DNA from: Halomonas sp. UBA3074
GTDB lineage: Bacteria; Pseudomonadota; Gammaproteobacteria; Pseudomonadales; Halomonadaceae
NCBI RefSeq assembly: GCF_002366715.1
Contig: NZ_DFBS01000013.1
Coordinates: 1 to 64,000 of the forward strand
Reading direction: 5' to 3'
Length of the DNA: 64,000 bases
The number at the start of each line of letters is the position of its first letter. Position 1 is the first letter of the stretch. Positions 43,856-52,429 of this stretch are shown here, piece after piece. The notes under the pieces were generated by a model. That model saw only the letters and a program-made list of their open reading frames with translations, had not been told where the DNA came from and did no database searches. The translations under genes and the position numbers were made by a program.

Positions 43856-44164
43856 ATGACGCTGCAGACACAGATTGAGCAGAAGTTAGCGGCACTCGCG
43901 CCGGACGTGCTGCAGGTTGAAAATGAAAGCCACATGCATAACGTGCCCGCCAATTCCGAAACGCACTTTAAAGTGACGCTGGTGAGCGATAGCTTTGATG
44001 GCCTGATGCCGGTCAAACGTCATCAAAAGATATATGCACTGTTGGCCGATGAGCTTTCAGGCCCGGTTCACGCCTTGGCGATGCATCTCTATACGCCTAG
44101 TGAGTGGCAAGCCCGTGGCGGTGATCGGCCTGATTCTCCCAACTGTCGCGGCGGCGGAAAGTGA
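43856..44164 (+). CDS. BolA/IbaG-family protein
   Basis: A 102-residue BolA-like protein; the family partners with monothiol glutaredoxins and binds iron-sulfur clusters or DNA. The fold motifs are HMHNVPANSETHFKVTLVSD (about 24-43), with a conserved His near the start, and VKRHQKIYALLADEL followed by VHALAMHLYTP. The ATG at 43856 follows AAGGAG. Its last bases overlap the GTG of the next gene. BolA proper and IbaG cannot be separated confidently by eye; a C-terminal PNCRGGGK tail favours BolA. Confidence 0.88.
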   Translation: MTLQTQIEQKLAALAPDVLQVENESHMHNVPANSETHFKVTLVSDSFDGLMPVKRHQKIYALLADELSGPVHALAMHLYTPSEWQARGGDRPDSPNCRGGGK

Positions 44165-45039
44165 ATCAAGAAGTTACACGGCGCCACTATTTGGATGCCA
44201 TGGGCATTACCACCTGGGGTGCCCGCTATCAGCTTCCCAACGCGCGACCTACCGAGGCCTGCGAGTGGGAAGACGCCACTCCAGACGCTATTCCGCCCCG
44301 GGAGCGGCTGCAAGCCCTGCTGGACGACGCTCCTTCGCCTAAGCGTCAACCGTCGAAGCCTCAAGCGGCCGAACCCCAGGCTTCAAGTGAAGTCATTGCA
44401 TCCCCCTCAGCGGTGCGGGCACTGTTGGGACAGGACAAGCAATCTCCGCAGAAGCAGGCATCGGAAAAGCCGATAACGCCAAATCCCGCTACCGCTGAGT
44501 CCTCAACTGATGCAGCGCCTGCTGCGCCAGCCAAACCACTCGAGTTTGCGCTTTCCTGTCTATGCCTTAACGGACGTTGGCTAATGCTGCAGGCTGGGGA
44601 AATGAGCGCACTTGAGCGGCAGTTATTGGCCAACCTACTGCAAGCGGCGGGTGTCCATCGCGGTGAACTGCCTCAGGTGACCCGCTTTTCATGGCCGCCA
44701 ATGTCCAATGCGTTTGCGGTTGAAGATCCACTCGCAGAAGCGCGTGAAGGGGTGGCGGCGTTTATTGAGGGTCAGGCAAGCCGGCAGGGTTGGCAGTTGG
44801 CGCGGCTGCTCTGGTGGGGAGAACTGGATAGCGAGCAAGCGCCACTGGATAACATCTTGAATATCAAGGAGAGCCAAAGTCATACGCTCTCGCTGCCGGT
44901 ATGGCAGGGGCCTGCCCTTGCTGACCTGCTTGAGGGGGACCGTAGTAAGCGTGATGTATGGCCAGCACTGCGCGCCCTAGGCCAGCAGTGGACCGAGGAT
45001 AGCTCAGTGGCCGCTGAGCCAAACGCTGATGATCACTGA
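44161..45039 (+). CDS. holD: Probable DNA polymerase III psi subunit (HolD-like)
   Basis: A 292-residue protein starting with GTG. Residues 9-18 (HYLDAMGITTWGARYQLP) resemble the N-terminal helix of E. coli HolD (LQQLGITQW), the piece that binds the chi subunit. A long Ala/Pro/Gln low-complexity linker (about 55-125) follows, then a folded domain (LSCLCLNGRWLML; ANLLQAAGVHRGEL). It directly precedes and overlaps rimI, as holD does in E. coli, and the Pseudomonas psi subunit is also divergent and longer. It is about twice the E. coli length, so the call rests on the N-terminal motif plus synteny. Confidence 0.65.
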   Translation: MNQEVTRRHYLDAMGITTWGARYQLPNARPTEACEWEDATPDAIPPRERLQALLDDAPSPKRQPSKPQAAEPQASSEVIASPSAVRALLGQDKQSPQKQASEKPITPNPATAESSTDAAPAAPAKPLEFALSCLCLNGRWLMLQAGEMSALERQLLANLLQAAGVHRGELPQVTRFSWPPMSNAFAVEDPLAEAREGVAAFIEGQASRQGWQLARLLWWGELDSEQAPLDNILNIKESQSHTLSLPVWQGPALADLLEGDRSKRDVWPALRALGQQWTEDSSVAAEPNADDH

Positions 45040-45505
45040 ACTCAGCGTTGACCATCTAGCTGCACTAAAAGCACTGGAGCGACACGTGCAAAGCGGCAGC
45101 GCCGATTCACAATTGTTGGAAGCGCTAGGTAGCCAAGATACCAGTGTATTGGGTTGGTGGCATGACCAGCAGTTGAGCGGGTATGCCATCGTGGCGCGGC
45201 TGCCGTTCGAGGCTGAACTGCAAGCGATAGGGGTGGTGCCGGAATGCCGTCGAAGTGGCGCAGGGTTAGCGCTAATGGAAGCCGTTTTAGCGCAGGCTCA
45301 GCGCTGGAAGAGTGAGCGGCTGCTGCTGGAAGTGCGGGTGGGTAATGGGAGCGCTATTCGCCTCTACCAGCGCTGCGGTTTCGGCGAAGACGGACTCAGG
45401 AAAGGCTACTACCCGGCCAAGATTGCGCCTCAACCCCCGCACGACCCAGCGGCGCCCATCGCCGCCGGACGTGAGGATGCGCTGCTGATGTCGAGAGCGC
45501 TCTGA
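45029..45505 (+). CDS. rimI: Ribosomal protein S18 alanine N-acetyltransferase
   Basis: A 158-residue GNAT acetyltransferase that modifies the N-terminus of S18. The CoA-binding segment reads AIGVVPECRRSGAGLALMEA, and LLEVRVGNGSAIRLYQRCGF is the classical RimI motif B. It overlaps the holD-like gene by 11 bases. An in-frame extension at the C-terminus (about 20 residues, Pro-rich) is longer than in E. coli (148). Confidence 0.9.
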   Translation: MITELSVDHLAALKALERHVQSGSADSQLLEALGSQDTSVLGWWHDQQLSGYAIVARLPFEAELQAIGVVPECRRSGAGLALMEAVLAQAQRWKSERLLLEVRVGNGSAIRLYQRCGFGEDGLRKGYYPAKIAPQPPHDPAAPIAAGREDALLMSRAL

Positions 45506-45565
45506 GCGAGGCGTTAGCACAACCCCCGAGAACCCCCGAGGGTAAAGATTAAACGAGCGTAGAGG

Positions 45566-45760
45566 TTAAGAAGCGCTGGTGGTATCGAGGCTATCGAATT
45601 TGCTGAGCAGGCTATTGAGACGACGCTCCCACTCTTCGCGCTCCTCTTTGAGCTTGGCGTTTTCGCCGCGCAGCTCTTCATTTTCCAGCTTCATCATTTC
45701 CAGTGCATCAACGGTATCAGTGACTTTTTGTTCAAGCTGATTAAATAATTCCAAACTCAT
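45566..45760 (-). CDS. zapB: Cell-division coiled-coil protein ZapB
   Basis: A 64-residue protein that is one long coiled coil (MSLELFNQLEQKVTDTVDAL, then KLENEELRGENAKLKEEREEW), matching ZapB, which layers inside the Z-ring through ZapA. ATG at 45760 gives the family start; upstream in-frame residues look non-coding. It converges with rimI and is followed upstream on its strand by rsmD. Confidence 0.85.
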   Translation of the reverse strand: MSLELFNQLEQKVTDTVDALEMMKLENEELRGENAKLKEEREEWERRLNSLLSKFDSLDTTSAS

Positions 45761-45894
45761 GTATATCTCCCTAGCGTAAAAATGAGAACCCAAAATCGGT
45801 AGCCAACAGAGCGCCAAATTCACAAGCGGAAAGCTTGCTAGCAGGCACGAATGTGGCGAGCGTAACGCCACTGCCGCGCGGCGGCAAGCGCTGT

Positions 45895-46527
45895 TTATAG
45901 CGGATGGCGTCGATAAAGACGCGCTGTGCTTTCCCCTGCCTGGGTTTCACGGTGTAATTGCCAGTTAGCTGGCACGTTAGGCGTCAGGGATGTCTCGGTT
46001 TCAAGGTAAATCATCGCCTCTGCGCTTAACCAGCGGCCCTCTTCTAACGCCGAACAGCAAGGCTCGGCTAGCTGTTGATGAAAGGGCGGGTCGAGAAATA
46101 CCAAAGAGTAGGATTTGGCAGGCCGTGTCAGGTAGGCCTGGACATCGGTCACATGCACGGGACTTGAAGTAATATTGAGGGTGGTAAGATTCGTTGATAG
46201 CTGCGCTGCCACGCTTGGATCGCGCTCGACGAAATCGACACAGGCCGCGCCACGGGAAATGGCTTCGATGCCAAGCGCGCCAGTGCCCGCAAATAAGTCC
46301 AAAACCTGTTGACCATAAAGCTGTTGGCCTAGCCAATTAAACAGCGTTTCACGCACGCGGTCAGGGGTAGGGCGCAGGCCAGGGCTATCCAGTATGGGTA
46401 ACTGACGGCGGCGAAACTCGCCACCGATAATGCGTAATTTACCCACTGGCTTACCCAATGGTTTGCCGGCCCGCGGCGAAGTTGAGCGGCGGGACGCAGA
46501 TGAGCGGGAAGAGCGTTGTCGTGTCAT
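45895..46527 (-). CDS. rsmD: 16S rRNA (guanine966-N2)-methyltransferase
   Basis: A 210-residue Rossmann methyltransferase. A very basic N-terminal tail (RQRSSRSSASRRSTSPRAGK) precedes KLRIIGGEFRRRQLP, the typical RsmD start. SAM motif VLDLFAGTGALGIEAISRGA and catalytic DPPF (VFLDPPFHQQL) are present. I chose ATG at 46527; the frame is open further upstream to 46596. It is divergent from ftsY, the common rsmD-ftsY neighbourhood. Confidence 0.92.
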   Translation of the reverse strand: MTRQRSSRSSASRRSTSPRAGKPLGKPVGKLRIIGGEFRRRQLPILDSPGLRPTPDRVRETLFNWLGQQLYGQQVLDLFAGTGALGIEAISRGAACVDFVERDPSVAAQLSTNLTTLNITSSPVHVTDVQAYLTRPAKSYSLVFLDPPFHQQLAEPCCSALEEGRWLSAEAMIYLETETSLTPNVPANWQLHRETQAGESTARLYRRHPL

Positions 46528-46617
46528 GGAACGGATTGTAGCGGGCCGCTTATCCAAAGTCTTGGTCTGCGGTGGTAGGATGGCGTTAATGTTCACTATT
46601 TATGTCGAGTAATACAC

Positions 46618-47853
46618 ATGTTTGGTTTTTTTAAGCGTAAGCACAAGCAGGATCCACAGCAGGCCCCTCAAGATGCACAGCAGGCAACCGAAGAAGAGCA
46701 GCGTCTGAAAGAGCCCCCACAAGAGCGGGCTGATGAAGAGGAAGTTGCGTCCCCCGAGACGGCTTCGGAAGCCGTTGCAGAGGCCTCGCCCGTACCGAAG
46801 ACTGTGCCAGAGCCAGAGCCAGAGCGTGAGACGCCGCCTCCAGCCGCGCTGCAAGAGAAGCCAGGCGCGAAAAAAAGTGAGCAGCAAAGCGAACAGAAAG
46901 GCTGGTTCGCACGCATCAAATCCGGCTTGGGTAAAACCCGTGCGAATTTATCGGATGGCATTGCCGATCTATTTTTAGGTAAGAAGCAGATCGATGACGA
47001 GCTACTGGAAGACCTGGAAACGCAGCTATTAATGGCCGACGTGGGAATTGAGGCGACGACCGACATTATCGGCCGCCTGGAAGCGCGTGTTTCGCGTAAA
47101 GAGTTGAACGACCCTGAAGCGCTCTATCGTGGTCTTCAGGAGGAGTTAACCAGCATGCTGGCGCCCGTCGCTAAACCACTAGCGATCGAGCCGCCGTTAC
47201 TTGAAAACGGCCAAACCGGACCCTTTGTCATCTTGGTCGTCGGCGTCAACGGAGTCGGTAAAACGACCACGATTGGCAAGCTGACTCAGCGTTTTCAGCG
47301 TGAGGGTAAAAGCGTCATGCTGGCGGCCGGTGATACCTTCCGCGCGGCTGCCGTTGAGCAGCTCAAAGTGTGGGGCGAGCGTAATCGTGTGCCCGTGATC
47401 GCCCAGCACACCGGTGCGGACAGCGCCTCGGTCATTTACGACGCCGTCGCGGCTGCCAAGGCTCGCGGTATCGATGTGCTGATTGCCGACACCGCAGGAC
47501 GCCTGCATAACAAAAGTCACTTGATGGAAGAGTTGAAAAAAGTCCATCGGGTCATGCAAAAACTGGATGCCACCGCGCCCCATGAAGTGATGCTCGTGCT
47601 GGATGCGGGCACCGGCCAAAATGCCATCTCTCAGGCCAGCACCTTTAATGAGGCGGTACCGGTTAGCGGGATTACCTTGACTAAGCTGGATGGAACCGCC
47701 AAAGGCGGCATTATCTTCGCCCTGGCCAAGCAGCTGGAAACGCCGATTCGCTTTATTGGCGTGGGGGAGGGCATCGATGATCTTCGCCCCTTCGAGGCCA
47801 AGGATTTCGTTCATGCACTGTTTGATCGCCAAGGGGACGATGCTAGCGCATGA
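46618..47853 (+). CDS. ftsY: SRP receptor GTPase FtsY
   Basis: A 411-residue receptor that docks SRP to the membrane. The N-terminal A-domain (about 1-95) is acidic and low-complexity (EEEQRLKEPPQERADEEEVA). The NG domain follows: G1 GVNGVGKTTTIGKL near 205, DTAGRLHNKSHLMEEL near 290, TKLDGTAKGG near 350 and GVGEGIDDLRPFEAKDFV. It overlaps ftsE by four bases, giving the ftsY-ftsE-ftsX operon. Confidence 0.96.
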   Translation: MFGFFKRKHKQDPQQAPQDAQQATEEEQRLKEPPQERADEEEVASPETASEAVAEASPVPKTVPEPEPERETPPPAALQEKPGAKKSEQQSEQKGWFARIKSGLGKTRANLSDGIADLFLGKKQIDDELLEDLETQLLMADVGIEATTDIIGRLEARVSRKELNDPEALYRGLQEELTSMLAPVAKPLAIEPPLLENGQTGPFVILVVGVNGVGKTTTIGKLTQRFQREGKSVMLAAGDTFRAAAVEQLKVWGERNRVPVIAQHTGADSASVIYDAVAAAKARGIDVLIADTAGRLHNKSHLMEELKKVHRVMQKLDATAPHEVMLVLDAGTGQNAISQASTFNEAVPVSGITLTKLDGTAKGGIIFALAKQLETPIRFIGVGEGIDDLRPFEAKDFVHALFDRQGDDASA

Positions 47854-48518
47854 TCGCCTTTGAGCATGTGGGAAAACGCTATGGCGGACGCTTTGAAGCG
47901 TTGGCACACCTGAATTTCCGCGTTGCCCGTGGCGAAATGGTGTTTCTGACCGGCCATTCCGGGGCGGGGAAGAGTTCGCTATTGCGCCTCATCATGCGCC
48001 TTGAAAAGCCCAGCCGTGGCCGCGTAGTCGTGGCGGGCCACGATATTGCTCAATTACACGCTAGCCAGGTGCCTTTTTATCGGCGTCAGATTGGCGTGGT
48101 GTTTCAAGACCATCAACTGCTCTTTGACCGCAGCATTTTTCACAATGTCTCGTTGCCGCTGGAAATCCAGGGGGTCGAACCCCGTGAAGCCGCCCGACGA
48201 GTGCGCGCCGCGTTGGATAAAGTGGGATTGTTGCACCGGGAAAAAGCGTTGCCCATCGAGCTTTCTGGCGGTGAACAGCAGCGTGTCGGCATTGCGCGGG
48301 CGGTGGTTAACAAGCCTGCTCTCCTGCTCGCCGATGAGCCCACGGGCAACCTGGACCCTCAGCTCTCAGCAGATATTATGGCGCTGTTCGAGGACTTTAA
48401 CCGAATTGGTACCACGGTCATGATCGCCAGTCACGATTTGGCCCTGATCGCTCGATTGCGCCATCGGATTCTGCGTTTAAGCGATGGTCGGCTGGTCGCC
48501 GATGAGGGGGCCTTATGA
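47850..48518 (+). CDS. ftsE: Cell-division ATP-binding protein FtsE
   Basis: A 222-residue ABC ATPase that, with FtsX, activates periplasmic amidases for septal splitting. Walker A GHSGAGKSS near residue 36, signature LSGGEQQRVGIARA near 136, and Walker B LLLADEPTGNLDP near 157 are intact. It starts at the ATG overlapping the ftsY stop and overlaps ftsX by four bases. Confidence 0.96.
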   Translation: MIAFEHVGKRYGGRFEALAHLNFRVARGEMVFLTGHSGAGKSSLLRLIMRLEKPSRGRVVVAGHDIAQLHASQVPFYRRQIGVVFQDHQLLFDRSIFHNVSLPLEIQGVEPREAARRVRAALDKVGLLHREKALPIELSGGEQQRVGIARAVVNKPALLLADEPTGNLDPQLSADIMALFEDFNRIGTTVMIASHDLALIARLRHRILRLSDGRLVADEGAL

Positions 48519-49558
48519 AACCCTCCGCCACGCCAAAGCGTCGCACGGGCGCCGCCTTGAAAACTCCGCGCAAACCGGTTGCCAAGCCAGCGGTCGATAA
48601 AGCTTCTCAGCGCGGCGCAAGGTCACAGCAAACGCGATTTTCCAGCCGCCTGCGTGCTTGGGGGCGTCATCACCGCAGCATGGCATGGGATAGCTTTCAT
48701 CGTCTGATACGTTACCCATTAGGTAATCTACTGACCATGCTGGCCATCGCCATTGCGTTGGTGCTGCCCGCTGCGCTGTGGTTGACCTTGGACAGTGCCC
48801 GCCTGCTGGATGCCGAGCTCGATGAGAGCGCGACCCTGACGGTTTATCTGGCACTGAGTACGGATGACGCTCAGGCAAGCCGCATTGAAGAGGCCGTCAG
48901 CGCCGAGCCGAGTGTTCTTGAGACGCAGATGATCAGCGCTGAGCAAGGCATGGCAGAGTTTCAGCAGTCGTTGGGACTCGATGATGCCTTGGCAGGGCTG
49001 GAGAGCAATCCGCTGCCCATTAGTATCGTGGTGCGCCCGGCTAGTATCGACCCGGCCGCTATGGAGCAATTAGCCACTACGCTGGAAGGGCTTGCGGGGG
49101 TCGATGAGGTACGCGTTGACCTGGCCTGGGTGGAACGGTTAAGGAATCTGGCCGAGCTGGGCAGGCGCGTTGCGCTAGCGTTGGGGGCGCTGTTTGGCCT
49201 GGGGGTGCTATTGGTAGTGGGCAATACGATTCGCTTATCGGTAGAGAGCCGCCGTCGGGAAATTGAAGTGGTAATGCTGATTGGTGCCACCCATGCGTTT
49301 GTTCGTCGGCCGTTTCTATATAGCGGTGCGTGGTACGGCGTTGGCGGTGGTGTATTAGCGCTTGGCCTGCTGGGGTTAGGCAATCATTGGCTCTCCTTGC
49401 CCGTGGCTGCGTTGGCTGCCAGCTATGGCGCCAGCTTTTCGTTACCACAACTTGACGTGACAGGCTCTACAATTCTGCTATCTTGCAGTACACTACTAGG
49501 CTGGTTAGGCGCTTGGTTGGCGGTTACTCGCCATCTCTCAAGTATCCGGCCACGATGA
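48515..49558 (+). CDS. ftsX: Cell-division membrane protein FtsX
   Basis: A 347-residue permease-like partner of FtsE. It has a long basic cytoplasmic N-terminus (about 1-75, Lys/Arg/Ala-rich), membrane helix 1 (MLAIAIALVLPAALWLTL), a periplasmic domain (about 100-225) that contacts amidase activators, and three C-terminal helices (GRRVALALGALFGLGVLLVV and two more). A WHHRSMAWDSFHRLI-like segment before helix 1 is typical. It is the last gene of ftsYEX and precedes rpoH. Confidence 0.93.
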   Translation: MKPSATPKRRTGAALKTPRKPVAKPAVDKASQRGARSQQTRFSSRLRAWGRHHRSMAWDSFHRLIRYPLGNLLTMLAIAIALVLPAALWLTLDSARLLDAELDESATLTVYLALSTDDAQASRIEEAVSAEPSVLETQMISAEQGMAEFQQSLGLDDALAGLESNPLPISIVVRPASIDPAAMEQLATTLEGLAGVDEVRVDLAWVERLRNLAELGRRVALALGALFGLGVLLVVGNTIRLSVESRRREIEVVMLIGATHAFVRRPFLYSGAWYGVGGGVLALGLLGLGNHWLSLPVAALAASYGASFSLPQLDVTGSTILLSCSTLLGWLGAWLAVTRHLSSIRPR

Positions 49559-49615
49559 GCGCGATGGCTTAGTCGGACAACGACACGATGGTATAGCCGG
49601 GCGACGAACAGTGAA

Positions 49616-49648
49616 AGACTGACGCTACTGGCAATACCAGTGAAGTCT
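49616..49648 (+). other. Hairpin between ftsX and rpoH
   Basis: ACTGG-caata-CCAGT, flanked by AGACT and AGTCT, forms a two-tier stem about 60 bases after ftsX. No T-run follows, so it is a weak terminator or processing site. Confidence 0.4.
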
Positions 49649-49703
49649 ATCAGCACCAGCAGTCCGGGCAGGCATTCTATCTGTTCTATTTGGCCCCGCG
49701 GGA

Positions 49704-49724
49704 ACCTTATCCAAGCGATAAGGT
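49704..49724 (+). promoter_or_regulatory. Palindrome upstream of rpoH
   Basis: A perfect inverted repeat, ACCTTATC-caagc-GATAAGGT, about 85 bases before the rpoH start. It could be an operator or a leader hairpin; CTTTGT follows, so it could also be a terminator for ftsX. Which one is not decided by the sequence. Confidence 0.45.
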
Positions 49725-49807
49725 CTTTGTAGGACAGCGACATTGTAATAGGTTATTGATAACGTGCTACGTCAACCACGATGGGTTACAGGGGAGACCA
49801 CCTGCAC

Positions 49808-50674
49808 ATGAGCACTAGTCTTCTACCGGTTGGGCAACTTTCACCAGGCGGCGATCTGGGCGGATATATCCGCGCGGTCAATGGAATTTCGGTTTTAAGT
49901 GCCGATGAAGAGCGGGAGCTAGCTTACCGTCTTTATGATGAAGGTGACCTGGAGGCTGCGCGCCGCTTGGTCATGTCGCATTTACGCTTTGTCGTTCACA
50001 TCGCACGTAGCTACTCCGGCTATGGGTTACCCCAGGCGGATCTTATTCAAGAAGGAAACGTTGGCTTGATGAAAGCCGTTAAGCGTTTCGATCCGAACCA
50101 GGGCGTTCGTCTCGTCTCGTTTGCGGTGCACTGGATCAAGGCGGAAATCCATGAATTTGTGTTGCGTAACTGGCGAATCGTCAAAATTGCCACTACAAAA
50201 GCGCAGCGCAAACTGTTCTTCAATCTTCGTAGTGCCAAAAAGCGCTTAGCTTGGCTGAACAACGACGAAGTCGACGCCATCGCTAAAGACCTTGATGTTA
50301 AGCCAGAGGTCGTGCGCGATATGGAAGGGCGCCTCTCTTCTTATGACGCCGGCTTCGATGCGCCCGCTGGCGAAGACGAAGAGAGCACTTACCAGGCCCC
50401 TGTGTATTTCCTGGATGATGCGGCGTCCGACCCGGCCACGCAGCTCGAGGACAGCAACTTCGAGGAAGACTCGACACGTCGACTGCAGGTCGCGCTTGAG
50501 GGCCTTGATGAGCGTTCGCGGGATATCCTCCAGCGTCGGTGGTTGGCTGATAGCAAAGAGACGCTGCACGATCTGGCGGATGTCTATGGCGTCAGCGCAG
50601 AGCGTATCCGTCAGCTTGAAAAGAATGCGATGAAAAAGCTGCGCCAGAAAATGGGCGAGCCCATGGTGGCATAA
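49808..50674 (+). CDS. rpoH: Heat-shock sigma factor sigma-32
   Basis: A 288-residue sigma-70-family factor. Region 2 includes HLRFVVHIARSYSGYGLPQA and DLIQEGNVGLMKAVKRFDP, the RpoH box is QRKLFFNLR (about 134-142), and region 4.2 is LHDLADVYGVSAERIRQLEK near 255. ATG at 49808 is preceded by GGGGAGA. The location after ftsX is conserved in gammaproteobacteria. Translation is probably temperature-controlled as in relatives, but I did not model the mRNA. Confidence 0.96.
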   Translation: MSTSLLPVGQLSPGGDLGGYIRAVNGISVLSADEERELAYRLYDEGDLEAARRLVMSHLRFVVHIARSYSGYGLPQADLIQEGNVGLMKAVKRFDPNQGVRLVSFAVHWIKAEIHEFVLRNWRIVKIATTKAQRKLFFNLRSAKKRLAWLNNDEVDAIAKDLDVKPEVVRDMEGRLSSYDAGFDAPAGEDEESTYQAPVYFLDDAASDPATQLEDSNFEEDSTRRLQVALEGLDERSRDILQRRWLADSKETLHDLADVYGVSAERIRQLEKNAMKKLRQKMGEPMVA

Positions 50675-50720
50675 GCCATCCGCGTACTACCATTCGTCGC
50701 ACTAAATGTGTGTCGTATAA

Positions 50721-50754
50721 AAAAACCGGCCCTTGCAAAAGGCGCCGGTTTTTT
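50721..50754 (+). terminator. Terminator after rpoH
   Basis: AAAAACCGGC and GCCGGTTTTTT pair around a loop of about 13 bases, followed by a T-run. It lies between convergent rpoH and slmA and could serve both. Confidence 0.8.
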
Positions 50755-50797
50755 GCACTTAGCGATGGTGGAGGGCTCTAAGGCCGTTGTACTGGGG

Positions 50798-51406
50798 CTA
50801 GGCGGGCTGCACCGCAGCGCGCAGTAAGTGGGCCGACAGTAGCGACCACTGATCTTCCCAGTGTTCTGTCGGCAGGCGCTTAAAATCGCTACGCACGTAC
50901 TGCGAAATTCGTCCTTCCGCCTGTGCCGCCAGTAAGTTGGCTGCGGCGGAAGCGGGGATGGTGGGGCGAAGCCCTTCACGTAATTCGGCCTCGCGCAGGA
51001 TCTGCTTGAGCTGTAACTCCAAGCGTTCGAACAACTGATTGACCCGCTGGCGGAGTCGGGCGGTCTCGCCTGTGAGTACGTCGCCCCCCATTACCCTAGC
51101 CAAGCCAGGGTTTTTTTCGGCAAAGCCGAGCAGCAGCGCAAGTATCGTGCCACAGCGGGTAATAGCGTCGGGTACGTCGTCTAAAATACGTGTAATGCGT
51201 TCAAAAATACTCTCTTCGATAAAGTCGATCAGCCCCTCGAACATACGCGCCTTACTGGGGAAATGACGATAGAGCGCTGCTTCTGACACGCCTACCTGGC
51301 GAGCGAGTGCGGCGGTAGTAATGCGCTTGCCGCTGTCTTCTTCAAGCATTAATGCCAGGGCTTGGAGTATCTGCTCGCGGCGGCGTGGTTTTTGATCTTC
51401 GCTCAT
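50798..51406 (-). CDS. slmA: Nucleoid occlusion factor SlmA
   Basis: A 202-residue TetR-fold protein that binds chromosomal sites and blocks FtsZ over DNA. The HTH lies in TTAALARQVGVSEAALYRHFPSK (about 30-52), followed by MFEGLIDFIEESIFERI, both strongly SlmA-like. It sits beside argB and near dut-coaBC, the usual neighbourhood. GGAGG lies just upstream. Confidence 0.92.
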   Translation of the reverse strand: MSEDQKPRRREQILQALALMLEEDSGKRITTAALARQVGVSEAALYRHFPSKARMFEGLIDFIEESIFERITRILDDVPDAITRCGTILALLLGFAEKNPGLARVMGGDVLTGETARLRQRVNQLFERLELQLKQILREAELREGLRPTIPASAAANLLAAQAEGRISQYVRSDFKRLPTEHWEDQWSLLSAHLLRAAVQPA

Positions 51407-51425
51407 GATGTGCCCTCCGTCGCGG

Positions 51426-52325
51426 TTAGCTCGCGTCCGTGATTAGGGTGCCCACCCCAGCATTGGTGAAAATTTCCAGCAGCACCGCGTGGGGAACACG
51501 GCCATCGATAATGTGCGAGCTATTCACGCCGCCCTTGACCGCATCCAGGGCACAGCGAATTTTGGGCAGCATGCCACCATAGATGGTGCCGTCTTCGATC
51601 AATGCGTCGACTTGCGTGGTGGTTAAACCGGTGAGCACTTCGCCCTCGGCGTTCATCAAGCCAGCGACATTGGTGAGCAGCATCAGTTTTTCGGCGTTGA
51701 GCGCCTCGGCGATTTTGCCCGCCACCAGATCCGCGTTGATGTTATAGCTATGCCCTGCAGCGTCGACGCCAATGGGTGCGATGACCGGGATAAAATCGCG
51801 CGCGGCGAGCATCTCAATCAGTTCGGTCGAGATCGACTCCACTTCGCCCACATGGCCAATATCAATAATTTCCGGGGCGGTCATTTCGGGGCTTTGATGC
51901 TCGACTTTGAGCTGGCGAGCACGAATTTGTGCACCGTCTTTCCCGGTCAAGCCGATTGCTTTGCCGCCACTTTGGTTGATCAGGTTGACGATGCTTTTGT
52001 TAACCAAGCCGCCCAGCACCATTTCGACCACGTCCATGGTTTGCGAATCGGTCACCCTCATGCCGTTGACGAAGCGCGATTCGATGTTGAGCTTTTTGAG
52101 CAGATCCCCGATTTGTGGCCCGCCACCGTGCACCACCACGGGGTTGATGCCGACCTCTTTCATTAACACGATGTCGCGTGCAAAGGAGTCGATCAGGGTG
52201 CTTTCGGTCATGGCGTTGCCGCCGTATTTGACCACCACGGTTTTACCGGAAAACTGTTGAATATAGGGGAGGGCTTCGGAAAGCACCTCCACAACGACCT
52301 GCGGGTCGCGACTGACTGAACTCAT
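51426..52325 (-). CDS. argB: N-acetylglutamate kinase
   Basis: A 299-residue amino-acid kinase, second step of arginine synthesis. VVVKYGGNAMTE near 25 and VVVHGGGPQIGDLLKK near 62 are the phosphate and substrate loops; KIRCALDAVKGGVNSSHIID lies near 255. The length and the N-terminal helix are those of arginine-inhibited hexameric forms. It precedes slmA by 19 bases on the same strand. Confidence 0.96.
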   Translation of the reverse strand: MSSVSRDPQVVVEVLSEALPYIQQFSGKTVVVKYGGNAMTESTLIDSFARDIVLMKEVGINPVVVHGGGPQIGDLLKKLNIESRFVNGMRVTDSQTMDVVEMVLGGLVNKSIVNLINQSGGKAIGLTGKDGAQIRARQLKVEHQSPEMTAPEIIDIGHVGEVESISTELIEMLAARDFIPVIAPIGVDAAGHSYNINADLVAGKIAEALNAEKLMLLTNVAGLMNAEGEVLTGLTTTQVDALIEDGTIYGGMLPKIRCALDAVKGGVNSSHIIDGRVPHAVLLEIFTNAGVGTLITDAS

Positions 52326-52429
52326 GAGGTTGTCCCTTGCGAACGTTTATTATGCTGCTAACGTTTATGCTGATTTATTGGTGAGGGCCGCGCTTTCTAA
52401 ATGTGCGTGGTCCCTTCGGCGCCGAGCGG

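Noticed and set aside
45522..45541. Tandem AACCCCCGAG repeat between rimI and zapB
   Set aside because: Only two copies with no other structure; too short to call an array or regulatory site.
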